Source: Strigops habroptila
Taxonomy: Eukaryota > Chordata > Aves > Psittaciformes > Psittacidae
Length of the DNA stretch: 64,000 nt
Direction of reading: 5' to 3'
NCBI RefSeq assembly: GCF_004027225.2
Contig: NC_044288.2
Span: 2,944,719-3,008,718 of the forward strand
In this document: positions 1 to 13,016 of the stretch, piece by piece
How the letters are laid out: each line of letters begins with the position of its first letter
How positions within the stretch are numbered: position 1 is the first letter of the stretch
The notes under the pieces: generated by a model
Told to the model about the DNA's origin: nothing
Databases searched by the model: none
What the model saw: the letters and a program-made list of their open reading frames with translations, nothing else
Position numbers and translations under genes: made by a program

Positions 1-3000
1 CCATTTCCAGGCCGGTGAGATCCTTTCCCAGGCTGCAGCACATGCTTTCCCAGAGGTTTAACCCTGTGCACTCTTGTCTTGTTTTCTTTTTAACTCATCC
101 CTCGGTGAACTGTAGCTTCACCTGACTTCTTATAGTCCTTAATGAGAAAAAACCCCGTGAAATAAACCCATGATGTGATATTTACTGACCTTACAAATCA
201 AAATGAATTGTTCACACCATGCTGGAAAATTTGGCAGGAGAGGCCAGTTCCTGCCCTGCGCAACGCACATTTCCTGGGGAATGCCTGTTTTCCCACTGAG
301 TTGAGGTTATTGGGCAATTGAGAGCAGCTTTCGCAGCCCTTCCAGCAGCGTTCATAGCTACTGGTGTCATTCACCAGGTACTGCATGTCTCTAAATGCAC
401 CAAGGTGCTCAAATACGTAGGGATTTAAGTTCATTTTAGTAAGCAAACAAAAATGGCCATGGGAGGGGAGGTAAAGGTCAGGGCATGATCCAGGAGCTAA
501 TCTCAGAGAGGCAGCTGTAGCCGGAGCAGGCTGGGCACGGATTAGGCGGCAGTGGAAACTCTGAGCCTGCTGCCTGATTTATCCAGGGAGGAATTCACTG
601 CTGCTGGGGTAGGACTGTGCTGCCTTTTCTAACTGCACCATGCCCCAGCAGCCTTGATGCTCAAATCGGCTTGCAGAAATATGGTAAAAAATCAGCCAAG
701 AAGGGACCATGAGGAGGTTTCTGGTGTAGGTTTCTCCTTGGTGTCTGTTTGCTGTTCATGTTCGTCCTGAAGTGAGTCTGAATCTTCTTCGGCTCATCTT
801 GGCTGCAGGTTGCTCCTCCCTCCCTTCAGCAGACACTTGATGTGTTTGAAAGCTGTTGGGCATCCCATCTGCACTTGGGCATCAGCAGCCTCAGTCCCCC
901 TGCTCCCTCCCTGCAGGTCGTGTTCTCCACACTTCCATTTTATTGTTCACATCCTCTCTCTATGGTTTATTTTTCTCTTCAATCACATCTCCATTTGTGT
1001 TCAGCTTACACCGGCTCCCGCTTTTCTATTTTCCCTTTTCCTCTGCATTTGCTGCCCAAACAGTTCCTTCTATGCCTTACTGATGCGAGTGCATCTTTAT
1101 GGTGCCTGGCGCTTGTCCCTACTGACCTGAGGTCTGTTTTTTCAGACCATTTCCCTAACTTGACAAAACCATTTTGAATTCAAACCCTGTGCTCCAACAC
1201 GTTCTCAGTTTCTCCCAGTGGGTGTCATCCCTATGTTCAATGTACAACCTCCTCCATCATGCCAGTCACACGAACCTGTCCATGCAAGCACAGCCCAGAG
1301 CTGTAATATAATCACACACTTGGAAAGGACCATGTCTGGAGCACAGTATGGCAGCATTCCTGTTCCCAGGTTGCAAGTAGATGCTCAGACAAACAGTACA
1401 GAATCATAAATCTTTCAGTGATTTCTGAAATCAATTCTCTTTGAACGTACCACCGGTGCTTGCAATTCCTTGTACATTCACATCTGTGGAAGCAGGGGTT
1501 GCTTTATTTGTAGGAATATGACTGTCCTTTGCAGAAAGCAAATACCTGCAGAAGGATGCCAAAATGTCACAACAAAAAATGCCTGTGAAGCTGATTTTGG
1601 GATGCTGGCCAAAACTCAGAGGTAATGTCATTGATTTCAGCAAAGCGGTTTCACATCCTGCCTGTCACACACCTTGTGAGTAATCAGGGAAGAATCTTGC
1701 TGGTGACACAAGGGTTTTGTTTGCACTTGCGAAATAAAAGGAGAGTGAAGAAAGTCACACCAAGTGCTCTGTGTTTGCAGCACGGGAACAGGAAAAAGGG
1801 GTTTCGGTGCTGTAATAACCCGCACGTAGCGAATGATTTGCCTGACTGAAATTCATAGGGTAAAACTGTGGTGGAACAATAGTGCTCTAGAAGAATGGCC
1901 AAGCCCTTCACCCAACAGAGCAGTTATTGTAACTGCATTCAAGATTGCAGAAAGGAAATAGATGGTGATAGTCATAGAACTCCTCTGAGAATAAATCAGT
2001 CCTTTTACTGCCTTTAAAAGTCACTGGTTGTTCTTCCATTAAGTTCCCATTCAAGACACCTCTGCAATTTTTCCTGATACATCCTTTTAAACTTTGCAAG
2101 ATCCAGCCTAAATTGTAATTTGCCTACATTTATCCCACGTTTTACCTCTGAAAACCATCCAAATCACCGCTCCCCCTTCCAGGTAGTTAGCATTTCTACC
2201 TGACAGGCAGCATGTTGTCCCTTAACCAAATCCTTTTGTAAATCCAAAGCACATTTGGTCCTTTCAGCTTCCTTTGCAAAGCTATGTCTCAAAAAATCCC
2301 CCGAGGAATTTGCTCCAATTTATCACATCACTTTGATAATGAAGTGTCTATAAACAGATAAACAACCTTCTCTGCAACCAGTGTGATCTGTAGAATAACA
2401 TGACTGTTGCAGCTCAGAGCTCTGGCCCAAATGCCATTCAGGTACTAATATACCTCCTCCTGGTCACAGGTTCAGCACACCTACCCTCTTGGATTTCTGT
2501 ATGGCCAAGGATGGGATGCAATTAGTCTCATGTGTTGCTACCTTCATTTTCCGGCCCATGGGGTGAGTATCCACTCACTGCCACATTCAGTGAGGACAGC
2601 CCATTCCCTGGATCTGGACCCAAGCTCCCATCAGGCTCCACTGGCTCCATGGGGGTGACACCTTCTGTAACCTATGTCCTGACATTGGAATGACACTGAT
2701 ACAGTTGCCATGACAGCTTGTTCTCCATCCAAGAATGACAGGCTGAACAGATCCTTGTGTTTCTCCCACAGCATCCTCTAAATCACAGTAGCAGACTACA
2801 CTGTGGGGTCCCATCACTGCAACGCGTGTGCCTACCCAGGTTCCTAAATGTGATGGTCATATCCTCCTCAAAGGACCGTAGCACAAGAGTTGAAGTGATG
2901 GGGCTGCTCAAAACCCCACTCGAAAGCTTCCCCTTTCCCACTAGGTGCTGTTGTGGTTTATTTTGGAGGGAGAAGCAAGAAGCCTGCCCTGGTCCTGGAT

Positions 3001-4572
3001 TGCAGTGTGCTGCATTGCTACCTGCTGCTGTTCCACTGCAGTGATGTAATGCTGTAGAGAGCACATGTACAGAGACATCTGCATCTGCATCAGGCGAACA
3101 CGTGCAGGGATAGCGGGGGGTGAACTGCCTTGTGAAGTGCTCATTGCTCAGACACCTTCACCTTGCCTGTTCCTGCACCCCTGCCCCTGGGGGACTGCGG
3201 ATCTCACTCTCTGTCTGTAACATACTGGAATCAGGAGGATTTGGGAACCTGGAAGCCATTAAAAAAGAGACTTTTCACAAGTCGACAAAGCTGAAGCAGA
3301 GTCTCACGTAGGATAAGCTGTTAAACTCTCAAGCCAAGTTTTGGCTCAGCCCTGCTAACTGCATTCACTCTGGCAGACCCACTGCTGCCCTCCTGCCCTC
3401 CCTGGTCTCTGACTGACCAGAAGGAGTTGTGGGGCTTGGGCCGGGGCTGCAGGAGGGGCTGCTTCTCTCAACCTTGGGGTGTCACCCTTTCTCTCCTTCC
3501 CACCCCACTGATGGGGTGAGATGGGTCTCTTTCTCCTTCACTGTGGCTTTGGTGTCCATTCTCTGCCATTCCCTTCTCTCCCTTCTCAAGGTCAAGTCAT
3601 CACCATTCCTTCCTCCCCTTCTTTCCCTTCACCTCTCTCAGTGTTTTGGAGTTTCTCCCTGTCTCAGACCCTCTCCACCCCATTCAAATATCAGCCTGAC
3701 CCTTTGCAGCACACCTTGTTGCTTCCCATCCTTTCCATCACCTTCCTTCGTCTGTATGGCTGCTCCTCTTGGACAGCCACCACTGATTTTATCCCTCCCC
3801 TCAACCCTGCTTCTGTCCCACACATTGTAGGGATGCTGCCATGGGAGCAGGGCTGGGAGAGAAGGACTCAGGGATGGATCAACTTCAGCTGCAGAGGCAG
3901 AGCACTAGAAGGCAGGCAGGTATTTTGGCAACACCCTGCAAACCTCTCCTGCAAAAGGCAGTTGCTTTATGTCAAGAAAGACTGTGTCTGATCTGCATGA
4001 GCACAGCCTACGAGAGAGATGTAGCTCTGAGGTTTGTTGCCACTCCAGTAAATAAAAAGCAGGCCCTTTTATCATTTTAAGTGGCTTGTTTTTCATCTGG
4101 AGGCATGTGGAATTCAAACAGGGCAATAAACTTCAGTCTCTCCTCTTTAACGGGCTTTGCCCTGTAAAATGCAGCCAGACCTACCATGCCAAGACTCATG
4201 TGATGTGAGGGTCAGGCAGGGATCACTCTTCATTAGCAGCATTAAAACGCTAGCCCTGCTGCTCTCTTCCAGACAATGCCAGGCCCTGGTGCAGCCAAAG
4301 GGAGACCATTAACTGAGAAGCAACATTCTGCCCACAGGCTTTCCACAAGACACAGAGGGGAAGTTCCTCTCTGTGCACCCCCAGCACTGCCTTGCACTCA
4401 TTCTCCCAACACTTTGGTCACCCAAGTGTAACCCAGCCTTTATGAGAGGGTTTAAGCTCAGGTACCTCAGGGTTTATGCACCTGGAGCAGCTGGGACACA
4501 GCCCCACAATCCCACGTCCCCACCAGTCACCTCTGTTACCCCTGGGTGGTGAAGCCCAAAGATGTTATAAGT
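1..4572. other. Intergenic, no gene recognised
   Basis: I see no exon set, RNA gene or clear mobile element here. Short open frames exist on both strands, but none resembles a protein I know and none is bounded by convincing splice sites. Pyrimidine-rich stretches near 3,430-3,830 keep two frames open by composition alone. About 2,060-2,450 is AT-richer and could be an old decayed repeat or a weakly conserved noncoding segment. Confidence 0.5.
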
Positions 4573-4730
4573 GCCCCATCCCTGGCAGTGTTCAAGGCCA
4601 GGTTGGACACAGGGGCTTGGAGCAACCTGCTCTAGTGGAAGGTGTCCCTGCCCGTGGCAGGGGTTTGGAACTGGATGAGTTTTGAGGTTCAACCCAACAC
4701 AAACCAGGCTGTCACCCTATGATTCTATAA
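4573..4730 (+). mobile_element. CR1 LINE fragment, 3' end
   Basis: This is a 5'-truncated CR1 3' end of about 160 bp. It shares with the other copies the conserved block around 'ttcaaggccaggttggacac' and 'ctctagtggaaggtgtccct', and it ends in the CR1 tail type (a 'gattctat' octamer). Sense strand is plus. It is noncoding. Confidence 0.85.
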
Positions 4731-6920
4731 GCAAACCTGAGGCTGGAGAAAAGACATGGCTGCACTCACAAGAAGAGATGGTGGCATTGCTAAAAGAGAG
4801 ATCCCACATGGGCACACTCACACAGGGGCATTTTTGAGTGAGGGGGATTAAAAAGGGTGAATTCAAGATTAGAGGTTACTGTGGCCAGCAAGAGAGAGGA
4901 GAAACGACATGAAACTACCTCGATAGCAGGCGCAATTGTCAGCCAGCAGCAGAAACTGTGGTCAGGTAGATGAAATGAAGTAGAAGAGGCACACAATAAG
5001 GAGCTAGATGCTTACATCAGAGCCAGCCCCACTCAGCTCCCTCCAGGTAAAAACAAAAGCCTGAATGGTCCACCAGGCAACTCACTTGCCATGCGTTGGG
5101 TAGGGGGGAAAGGCTCTCTGGGGGTTCCTTTTCTCTCCCTTGGCTACAGGTAGAGTCTGAGGCTGAAGCACCTAAGCTGGGAGTTGTGTTTCTTCTCTTC
5201 TCCTCCCAGTGCAAAGCCTCATGTAGGATAGTTTGGCAGCCACAGTCCAGTTGACATTTGAACGTGGACAAGCTGAGACCACATCAGAGTCTGAGCATGT
5301 GTCTGGGGGCTCCTCGGACTTCAAAGGGCAGGAGGCACAGACCACCCTCCTTCCAGCAAAGCGAGCTTTCCAAACAGCTGTAAAGCGGAGAGAAGCCAAA
5401 CCAGAAACCCTGCCAGCCCCTGACAAGATGTGATCTATGTGCAGTGTAGTGTTTGATAGCCAATGACAAAGAGAATTCAGCTAAAGGCAGGAAGAGGAAC
5501 ACCAGGAAAACAAGGGTAGCCGTGCAGGAGGCTGGCTTTATGACTAATGCTACCTTCTGGGTAATGCTTAAACCGAAACATAAATAGCAATCAATCCTGT
5601 TCCACTCCATCCGGAGGACAGAGCAGAGCCCACTTTGCTTGGCCAAAACAGGCCTCAGTGTGTAACCACAAGAAAATCCTCCTCAAGTTTTATTACTTAC
5701 TGTAAGGACTGTAAAAGCCCCTCAGTTAGGAAATACAGCTTCTGGTGGATTTACAACAGGAGCTCTTGGACAGGCTGCTTCCCGTTCGGTTGCATTTTGG
5801 GAGGTGGGACAGGATGAGCTGCTGGTTAATAGTGGGGGTTGTATTTCCATTTAAGCCCTTGCCCAGTCGTGTCCCATTGGCTTTCTCTGAAGCTCTTTGG
5901 ACAAGTGGCAAAGCTGAGACCTTTAGTCCTTGCATCATTTTAAGCTCCCAAACCAGGGGCCAAACAGCTCATTCAGCTCATGCTGCTGGACACAGGTCTA
6001 GATGGGGATGCTCTTCTCCCACCTTTGCAACTCCTCCTCCCTGGGCATTCAGCTCTGAGCTCAGCACATCCCTCTCTCATCAAAGAGGTGTGAGACCCGC
6101 TGAAAAAAGCACTCAGTGCATCTGGCTCTCTGCTGCTGAGCCTTGTGTCTTCTGCGTTGGGTTTATTGACACCTTAGGGACACTGTGGGGGGTATTTTGG
6201 CTCACAGGTTGTTTTATTTGTTTAAAAAAGGATGATTTTTGCCAAAGGATTATAACACTGATGACTTGGGGTGGATGGAGACTCCTCCATTGTGGAACAG
6301 TGTGAAGGCAGGCAATGGAGGGTCCAGGAGATGGGATTTGGCCAGAGAACACAGAGCAAGGTCCAGAAGGATGCACGAGGCACTGCAGAACGTTTCTGGA
6401 ATTAAAAGAAAAAGGGGAGAGGGGGGAGAAGCAAAAAAGTCCTATTGATTTTCAGCCCAAAATTCTCAGAATTTGGATATTCTATGAGAAAAGCAGTAAG
6501 TTTCTCCTGATCCTCTCCCAGGGAACGGGAGTTGTACTGTTTCTGCCTATCTCTATTATCTGTCTGTTTGTGATCTCTCAGCACCATGTCCTGGGGGAGA
6601 TGATGGGGCTTCCCAGCCTTCCCAAGTGCAGGGAACACCACAACGGGTCAACCCAGAGGTCCCTGAGATACCAGAATTAGGAAGAAAATGCCTGAAATGC
6701 CTGAATCTTGTGATTCTTGGATGTTGGCATCCCGATTTGTGAGGAAGCATCATAAATGGCTGGTTATTGGAGCTGCTCAGGAGAAGCTGGCTTTCTCACC
6801 TCCTCTGGGAGGTATAAATCCAAACGCTGTCCATAAGAAATGCAGCATAATCCCTCTGCTTCATGTCCATAGTCAGAACCACACGCAATGGGCATTGCCT
6901 TTAAAGAGGGATGATGATCA
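4731..6920. other. Intergenic, nothing recognised
   Basis: No gene or repeat family is recognisable. Longer open frames at 5,745-6,305 and 6,315-6,680 have no similarity to known proteins that I can see and no flanking splice structure, so I treat them as chance. Confidence 0.45.
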
Positions 6921-7115
6921 GCAGGAGACAGTCCAGAGGAGATCAGGGAACGTGATCAGAGGTCTCAAAAACACGACCTGTGGGAAGAGGCTGCGAGAAC
7001 TGGGCTTGTTTAGTCTAGAGGCGATGGAGGGAGACGTGATAACAGCCCTCAGCTATGCGAGAAGTTGCTCCACGGAGAAGGGAATAAACTGTTCCCCACA
7101 TGGCTGGATACCAGG
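6921..7115 (+). mobile_element. Old CR1 LINE fragment
   Basis: The segment matches the CR1 3'-region layout (a 'gtccagaggag' start, then an 'aagaggctgcgagaactgggc' type block). It has diverged much more than the young copies elsewhere, so it belongs to an older insertion or subfamily. A young CR1 copy lies just downstream in the same orientation. Confidence 0.6.
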
Positions 7116-7222
7116 GAAGGGGGATTTCGGGTAATTTAGGAAGAACACCCTGATGAGAGGGAAGGGAAGTCCCAGATTTGGCAGTGGAGGAGGTTTGGGG
7201 TCTTACCTGTGGTTGGGGGATC

Positions 7223-7532
7223 CAACCAGGCTGGAGAGGGGCTTTGGACGAGGACCTGTAGGGACAGGACAAGGGGAAAGGCTTTAACCTGCCAGAAGGG
7301 AGACTGAGATGAGCTGTTAGGCAGGAGTTCTTCCCTGTGAGGGTGCTGAGGCTCTGGCACAGGGTGCCCAGAGAAGCTGTGGCTGCCCCATTCCTGGCAG
7401 TGTTCAAGGCCAGGTTGGACACAGGGGCTTGGAGCAACCTGCTCTAGTGGAAGGTGTCCCTGCCCATGGCAGGGGTTGGAGCCGGATGACCTTTAAGGTC
7501 CCTTCCAATACAAACCATTCTATGGTTCTATG
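7223..7532 (+). mobile_element. CR1 LINE fragment, 3' end
   Basis: About 310 bp of young-type CR1 in sense orientation. It begins in the 'ggagaggggctttgg' block and ends in the octamer tail 'ccattctatggttctatg'. It is 5'-truncated, and the open frames through it are shadows. Confidence 0.9.
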
Positions 7533-8064
7533 AAGAGGAGATGGGACTGGACACCTGCTGAGACCCAGCCCCACCACGTATCCCAAAAGGGAGCAGGAGC
7601 TGCAGAGGAAGAGCATGTCACCATGTGTGTCCCGACAGGCACGGCTGAAGCCCTGCTGGCTGTCTATGCAGGCTGCCACACACCTCACAACACCAGGAAG
7701 AAAAGACTTCGAAAGTGTGTGGAAAGGGGAGAACCTGGCATTTGTAATCCCTGCTCCATCTCCTTCGGTCCCAGCCATGGCAGAGCACCACAAAGGTTCA
7801 ACACTTGCTCCCAGCCCTCACTGGGAGAAAGCGTCAGTGTCTGGAGCCAGCACGGAGAACCCCTGTTCGGAGGCCTGGGGAGAGCATGTGGTTTTGATGC
7901 GGAGGCCAAGTGTTCTGGAAGGGAATCCTTGAACTGGGTGGTCCTTAAAATCAGAAAACACAGAGGGAGAGGGAGAGATAACACATCCAGTTGGAGCACA
8001 CACCGTGGTTGTACAACTGATGGTTTTATTGCTTGTCATGGATACAGACAGACCTGCACAGGGG

Positions 8065-8120
8065 TCATAGAATCATAGAACCCACTAGTTTGGAAAAGAC
8101 CTTTGGGATCACCAGGTCCT
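8065..8120 (-). mobile_element. CR1 tail remnant
   Basis: A 56-bp antisense CR1 3' terminus: the octamer tail 'tcatagaatcatagaa' followed by the 'tttggaaaagacctttgggatc' type block. That block marks an older subfamily than the 'ggaagggacc' copies. Confidence 0.65.
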
Positions 8121-9450
8121 CTTTTGGTTTAGATTAGTACCTCACCCAATTCATCGCACGCTCTTATTTCACTTACGGAGATATGGGAATTCTCACTGAT
8201 CTTGGAGGAAACAGCTTTTCCTTTGATTAGGAATAATTAGGAATGCCATTTAGCTCCACTTAGTTAGGAGCGCAGGAGAAGAAATTTGCCTCGTGAAGTA
8301 TTTCTTGTTCAAGACCAGGTAATAAGAAGCAAAGCCCTGGATCTGCAGCCTAGGAAACACATCCCCTGCTTTCCAATGGAACAATTTAAGCTGCTATTCT
8401 GCTCCTCAGAGCAGTTTTCCCATTCAATGTGCAGCACAAATTCATCAGGGATAATATAAACCTTTACTGCTACTGGCTTTGGGGCTACAAAAACCTGGTG
8501 GTTCTGTCTCTTGGCTTGGAGATCAATACTGGAAGTTAAGTGGCTAACATCCCCATACAAGGCTAGAATTTATTCTCTGCAGTTGTCTATAAATCAGGGA
8601 CAATATGATGTCCATTCTCCTCATGCCTGTAGTTTATGGGGAGCAGCCATCCAGGATTTGACTAATATGTGAAACTATTTCTGTCCATCTGGTCCAACAG
8701 GCCAGGCAGGCATGTTGGAGAAGCACAACTCTTCCAAGAGCTGCCTTTGTTCATAATAAATCTCTGATTAAAACCAAACAGATGTGGAGGGTGGATGTTT
8801 CACGCAGACCTTCGCCCGTGTCCTGCATTGTTAGCCCAGGACTGAGACGTTGAAGAAGATTCCCGGCATTCTTGGATTGCTTCAAATCGAAGCCTACTGA
8901 GAAAACATCTCTGTACTTTTGGGCTGTTTGACCCACTGGGTCATGAAAATAAACATCTGAGGGGAAGGCCTATTTCTGTTAAATTCATATTTCCAAGGGC
9001 TTGATTCTTGCTCCTGCTCATGAGGTTGCAAGTGCCCATGGCATGGTCCATCCTATGGCAGAGGCAGGGACCTGATGACAGGACCACTGGTGACTTTTTG
9101 GGCAACTCCTGTTCCTCAGCAAGAAGAGCTCCAGCACAGAGTGGGGTTACCCCAGGGAGGTGATTAGGAGTTATAAGAAGGAAGGGGTTGAAGGAGTAAA
9201 GCATTGATTTCTGCTGATGCACGATGTGACCTGCATCTACCTCACAGCAATGTGACCCGACAAAAACAACTATTTCTGTAGGGTTGGTTTGGGTTTACAG
9301 AGATTCATCCTGTTGGCAGGGTCTGGTGAGTGGAGGGGCTCTGCACAGCTATCCCAAGGGATACTACTTGGATGGCTGTACTCGGCTCAGCTCAGCTCAG
9401 CACAGCATGGCATGGCTCAGCGGTTGGCCTTGGCCCATCAGCCAGCCAGT

Positions 9451-9558
9451 GGTCCCGGTCCCAGTCCTGGTCCTGATCCTGGTCTCAGTCTGGTCCTGGT
9501 CGTGGTCCCGGTCTCAGTCTGGTCCTGGTCATGGTCCTGATCCCGGTCTCGGTCCGTG
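9451..9558 (+). repeat. GGTCCy hexamer-type tandem repeat
   Basis: The sequence repeats six-base units of the form ggtccc/ggtcct/ggtctc for about 108 bp. Just upstream (about 9,382-9,403) a five-base 'ctcag' repeat occurs. The periodicity keeps long frames open on both strands, and these are not genes. Confidence 0.85.
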
Positions 9559-12046
9559 CCCCACTGGCTGCCTGCTGGAGTGGAAGGGAATGGGGAAAGC
9601 CAAGCGGGAAAAGAGAATAGAACTTGAAAAGTGCCCATTTCCAGTGGCTGTCTCTGGGAAGGCCACGAGACAGTCACACTGCTGGGCTTTGCTACCTTAC
9701 ATGGAACACACTGTGAGAGACACATCCTGATGGGACTGAGGTTCACACATTTCCAAATGTGTCTACAGAAGTTTTGATAGGAAATTCAAGTGAGATGACA
9801 CTTTAACTGGAAATAACTGCAGAGAGAAATCAACAAACTTCAGGCCTTGGATTCTGCTCCTTCCTTTTCATCAGATCCAGCACATTCGTCTCCAAGCGTC
9901 TGGAGCAGACTTTGTGTGTATTTATTCTTTGTGATCCCAGAAGATCCCACAAACAGTTTCTGTTTCAAATTATGAAGCAATAAAAGAAACCTCACCACAG
10001 AGATGTTTGTTACTGATTATGTTACTTCTGTTTTTATATCACCGACTCCAAGCTTCAATCCACTTGCAATAATAATCAAAAAGCAATTCAGGTCAGATTT
10101 TACAACCCTTTAAACATATTATCTCTGTGCTTCCAATCAAATAATCAGTCCCATATTCTACGCCTATAAGACATGTTCTGCAGATGTTTCTGAGCATGAG
10201 CATAGCTGTCTTCTCTGCTGATGTATAGGCTGCTGTGATTATATGATCACTGCCATCCCATGCTTAGGGGTGTAATTCAAGCTTGGGTGGCAGCAGAAGA
10301 TCGACCCAGCATCCTATTTAGGCAAGATTCAAGAAGAGGTTTATCTTGCAGGTGGGGAGCTGAGGCAATGGATGTTTCTAAGGGTAAAATGCACCTGATG
10401 TGGCATTAGGAGGGGTTTAGAGAACCCAAGGCCCTGCTGAACCACCAAACACAGGTCCAAAGGGGTAGGCTCTTATGTGTTGAGTCATTGCTGTCCTTGG
10501 GGTCTGCAAGTGCTCAGAGAGGGCAGGGCAGCTGAGAGCCCTCTACAGAGCCCTTATATCCCAACAGAGAAAAACCTGTTCTTATTTAGGCTCCAAAGTC
10601 TTGTTGTTTCTGTGGTTTGTGTATGCAAAGGGAAACCACCAAAGCTTCGTGCTCTGGGGAAGCCTCCTATGCGGATATCATTCAAGTCCTTGTGACTCTG
10701 AGCCCATCTCTCCCTACTGATTGTTGGGCATCCCTCCCACCTCCCATGGACACATCCCTCCACAACACTTTGCCAAAGTGGAGCTGCCTGACCTGCCTGC
10801 CACAGCCTGGTAATTTCCAATCCTTCTCACATCATCCAGGAGTAAAGCTGTGATCTCCCTGTGTTCCACCAAGCTCAAGTTGTTCTGCACCCTCATCACT
10901 CATGGCCTTGGCTTTCTCCCCTCCCAGGTGCTACCTAGGGAGAAGGGATAACTCAGGAATTGGAAGCTGTGATACCATGGAAACTAAGCGCAATTCCTAC
11001 AGGAATGGAACAGGTAAGAGAAGCCATTTTCTCTCAGATACAGGTGCCTGTCTTGGAAAACCCTCTGCCATGTCCTCATCCAGCACTAAGGTGCAAGGAG
11101 CAGCCGTTGCTCTGGGGCTGGTTGGTAGCACCATGATCTGCATGCCCCGCTCCACTGCGGCTCCCAGCTGAGGGCAGGGACATCTCTGCTTTTTGCTTAA
11201 GCTGTTTTCCAAGCAAAATCCTAACTGGAAAAAGCCCCAGTGGCTCCCCAGGGTCCCAGCAGCATGAGTACAGCTCCTTGTCTCCGTGCCTGAGCTCACC
11301 CCAGTGCGGAAGCAGGGATAGTCTGACACTGCCAGAGGGAACACGTCCTCCACGTCCCAATCCTAGCTCAACGTGCTGCTGCACACCTCAGAGACATGCT
11401 TTTCCCTATGCCCCCATTTGCAGGGTGCACTCCTCTGCCCCATTCCTGTAGTCAGGCTCTTCTTTGCAAATTCATCTCTGAAATTCACTTATAGCTCTTC
11501 TCCTTCACACACTGCCAGTAAATGCATCTATCGAGTGCATCACAAGCAGCGTGCTAAGGAAAAAAGGTTACCTGGCTCCAGTTAAGAGGAAAATGAGTGG
11601 GTGCTTTTACACTCTGGACAACCACATGTGTAAAGATGGATTTAGGGTTGAGGGCTTGGTTTGCTTTTGAAGAGCCTGTCAAGGAGTGCAGAAACCCCTG
11701 TGTTGTCCCTGGTTTGGAGCAGATCAGAGACCTCCTGCCAAGAGGGTTTGGGTCTGCAGGGTAAGGCATCTGAAGCACAGCAGCCTCAGCACTGCTGTGC
11801 TTGTGCTGGCAATGACCAGCCAGGCTGGGGAAAGGACTGTGCAAAAAGCATTAGAAATGGTCCTTTCTGTCATGCCACAATGGAAGGTTTTAGCAATATG
11901 AAGTTCCCTGATGCATCCACAGAACATAACCTATGGACAGGGCCAGGCCTTGTGCCGTGAAAGTGGTGGCCAGGTTTCATACCTCAACCATCTCTCCTTG
12001 GATGGCCCCAGTGGCTATATGAGCCCCACAGCAGCTCCTCAGGGGA

Positions 12047-12127
12047 TTTGGAACTAGATGATGTAGGCTGTAACTAGGTGATGTTTAAGGTCCTTTCCAA
12101 CCCTAATCATTCCTTGAATCTGTGATT
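12047..12127 (+). mobile_element. CR1 tail remnant
   Basis: An 80-bp sense CR1 3' end of the 'ggtcctttccaaccctaatcatt' type. It contains a short internal duplication of the 'aactagatgatg' block. Confidence 0.65.
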
Positions 12128-12412
12128 TTTCAAGGCACTTGTTGGGATAGGAACAGTCCTTGTGCCTGTGGACAAAAATGAGGCATGCACTGAAGGAGCA
12201 AATACCCATCTGCGAGGGAAACCCCTCCATCTGCTCCCAGCCCCAGGAAACCCCCAGTTCTAAGGCCAAGGACACAAGAGGTGGCTGAAGGTGAATGTAG
12301 CAGGGGAGCAAATGCAAAGAGAAGGGTCTCCAGGGTTCCACCTCCAGGTTTATCTCCTATATTGATGGTAGCTCTCAGCACTACAACAAGACACTGACCC
12401 CCCCTTCATTTG

Positions 12413-13016
12413 TTCATAGAATCCCAGACTGGTTTGTGTTGGAAGGGACCTTAAAGCTCCTCCAGTTCCAACCCCCTGCCACGGGCAGGGACACCTTCCA
12501 CTAGAGCAGGTTGCTCCAAGCCCCTGTGTCCAACCTGGCCTTGAACACTGCCAGGGATGGGGCAGCCACAGCTTCTCTGGGCACCCTGTGCCAGCGCCTC
12601 AGCACCCTCACAGGGAAGAGCTTCTGCCTCAGAGCTCATCTCAGTCTCCCCTCTGGCAGGTTAAAGCCATTCCCCTTGGCCTGTCCCTACAGGCCCTTGT
12701 CCAAAGCCCCTCTCCAGGTTTCCTGGAGCCCCTTTAGGCACTGGAGCTGCTCTAAGGTCTCCCCTTCAGGAGCCTTCTCTTCTCCAGGCTGCCCCAGCCC
12801 AGCTCTCTCAGCCTGGCTCCAGAGCAGAGCTGCTCCAGCCCTCGCAGCAGCTCCGGGGCCTCCTCTGGCCTCGCTCCAGCAGCTCCACGTCCCTCTTGTG
12901 CTGTTGCCCCAGAGCTGGACCAGGACTGCAGGGGGGGTCTCCCCAGAGCGCAGCACGAGGGGCAGAATCCCCTTCCTGACCTGCTGCTCCCGCTCTGGGG
13001 GTGCAGCCCAGCACAA
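12413..13016 (-). mobile_element. CR1 LINE fragment, about 600 bp
   Basis: A long young CR1 3' region in antisense. It starts with the tail 'catagaatcccagactgg' and runs to 'gggggtgcagcccagcaca'. It is of the 'gggcaccctgtgccag' subtype. Similar open frames of 60-176 residues recur in all the copies because the copies are nearly identical; none is a host gene. Confidence 0.92.

Larger units (their letters stand above)
7533..12045. other. Intergenic with small repeats
   Basis: I recognise no gene. The stretch holds a short CR1 tail near 8,065, a hexamer-type tandem repeat near 9,451-9,558, and an AT-rich patch at about 9,760-10,320 with no recognisable family. The rest looks like unique noncoding DNA. 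Confidence 0.45.

Noticed and set aside
198-446. 82-residue minus-strand frame with several cysteines
   Set aside because: It looked briefly exon-like, but I recognise no family and see no convincing acceptor/donor pair around it.
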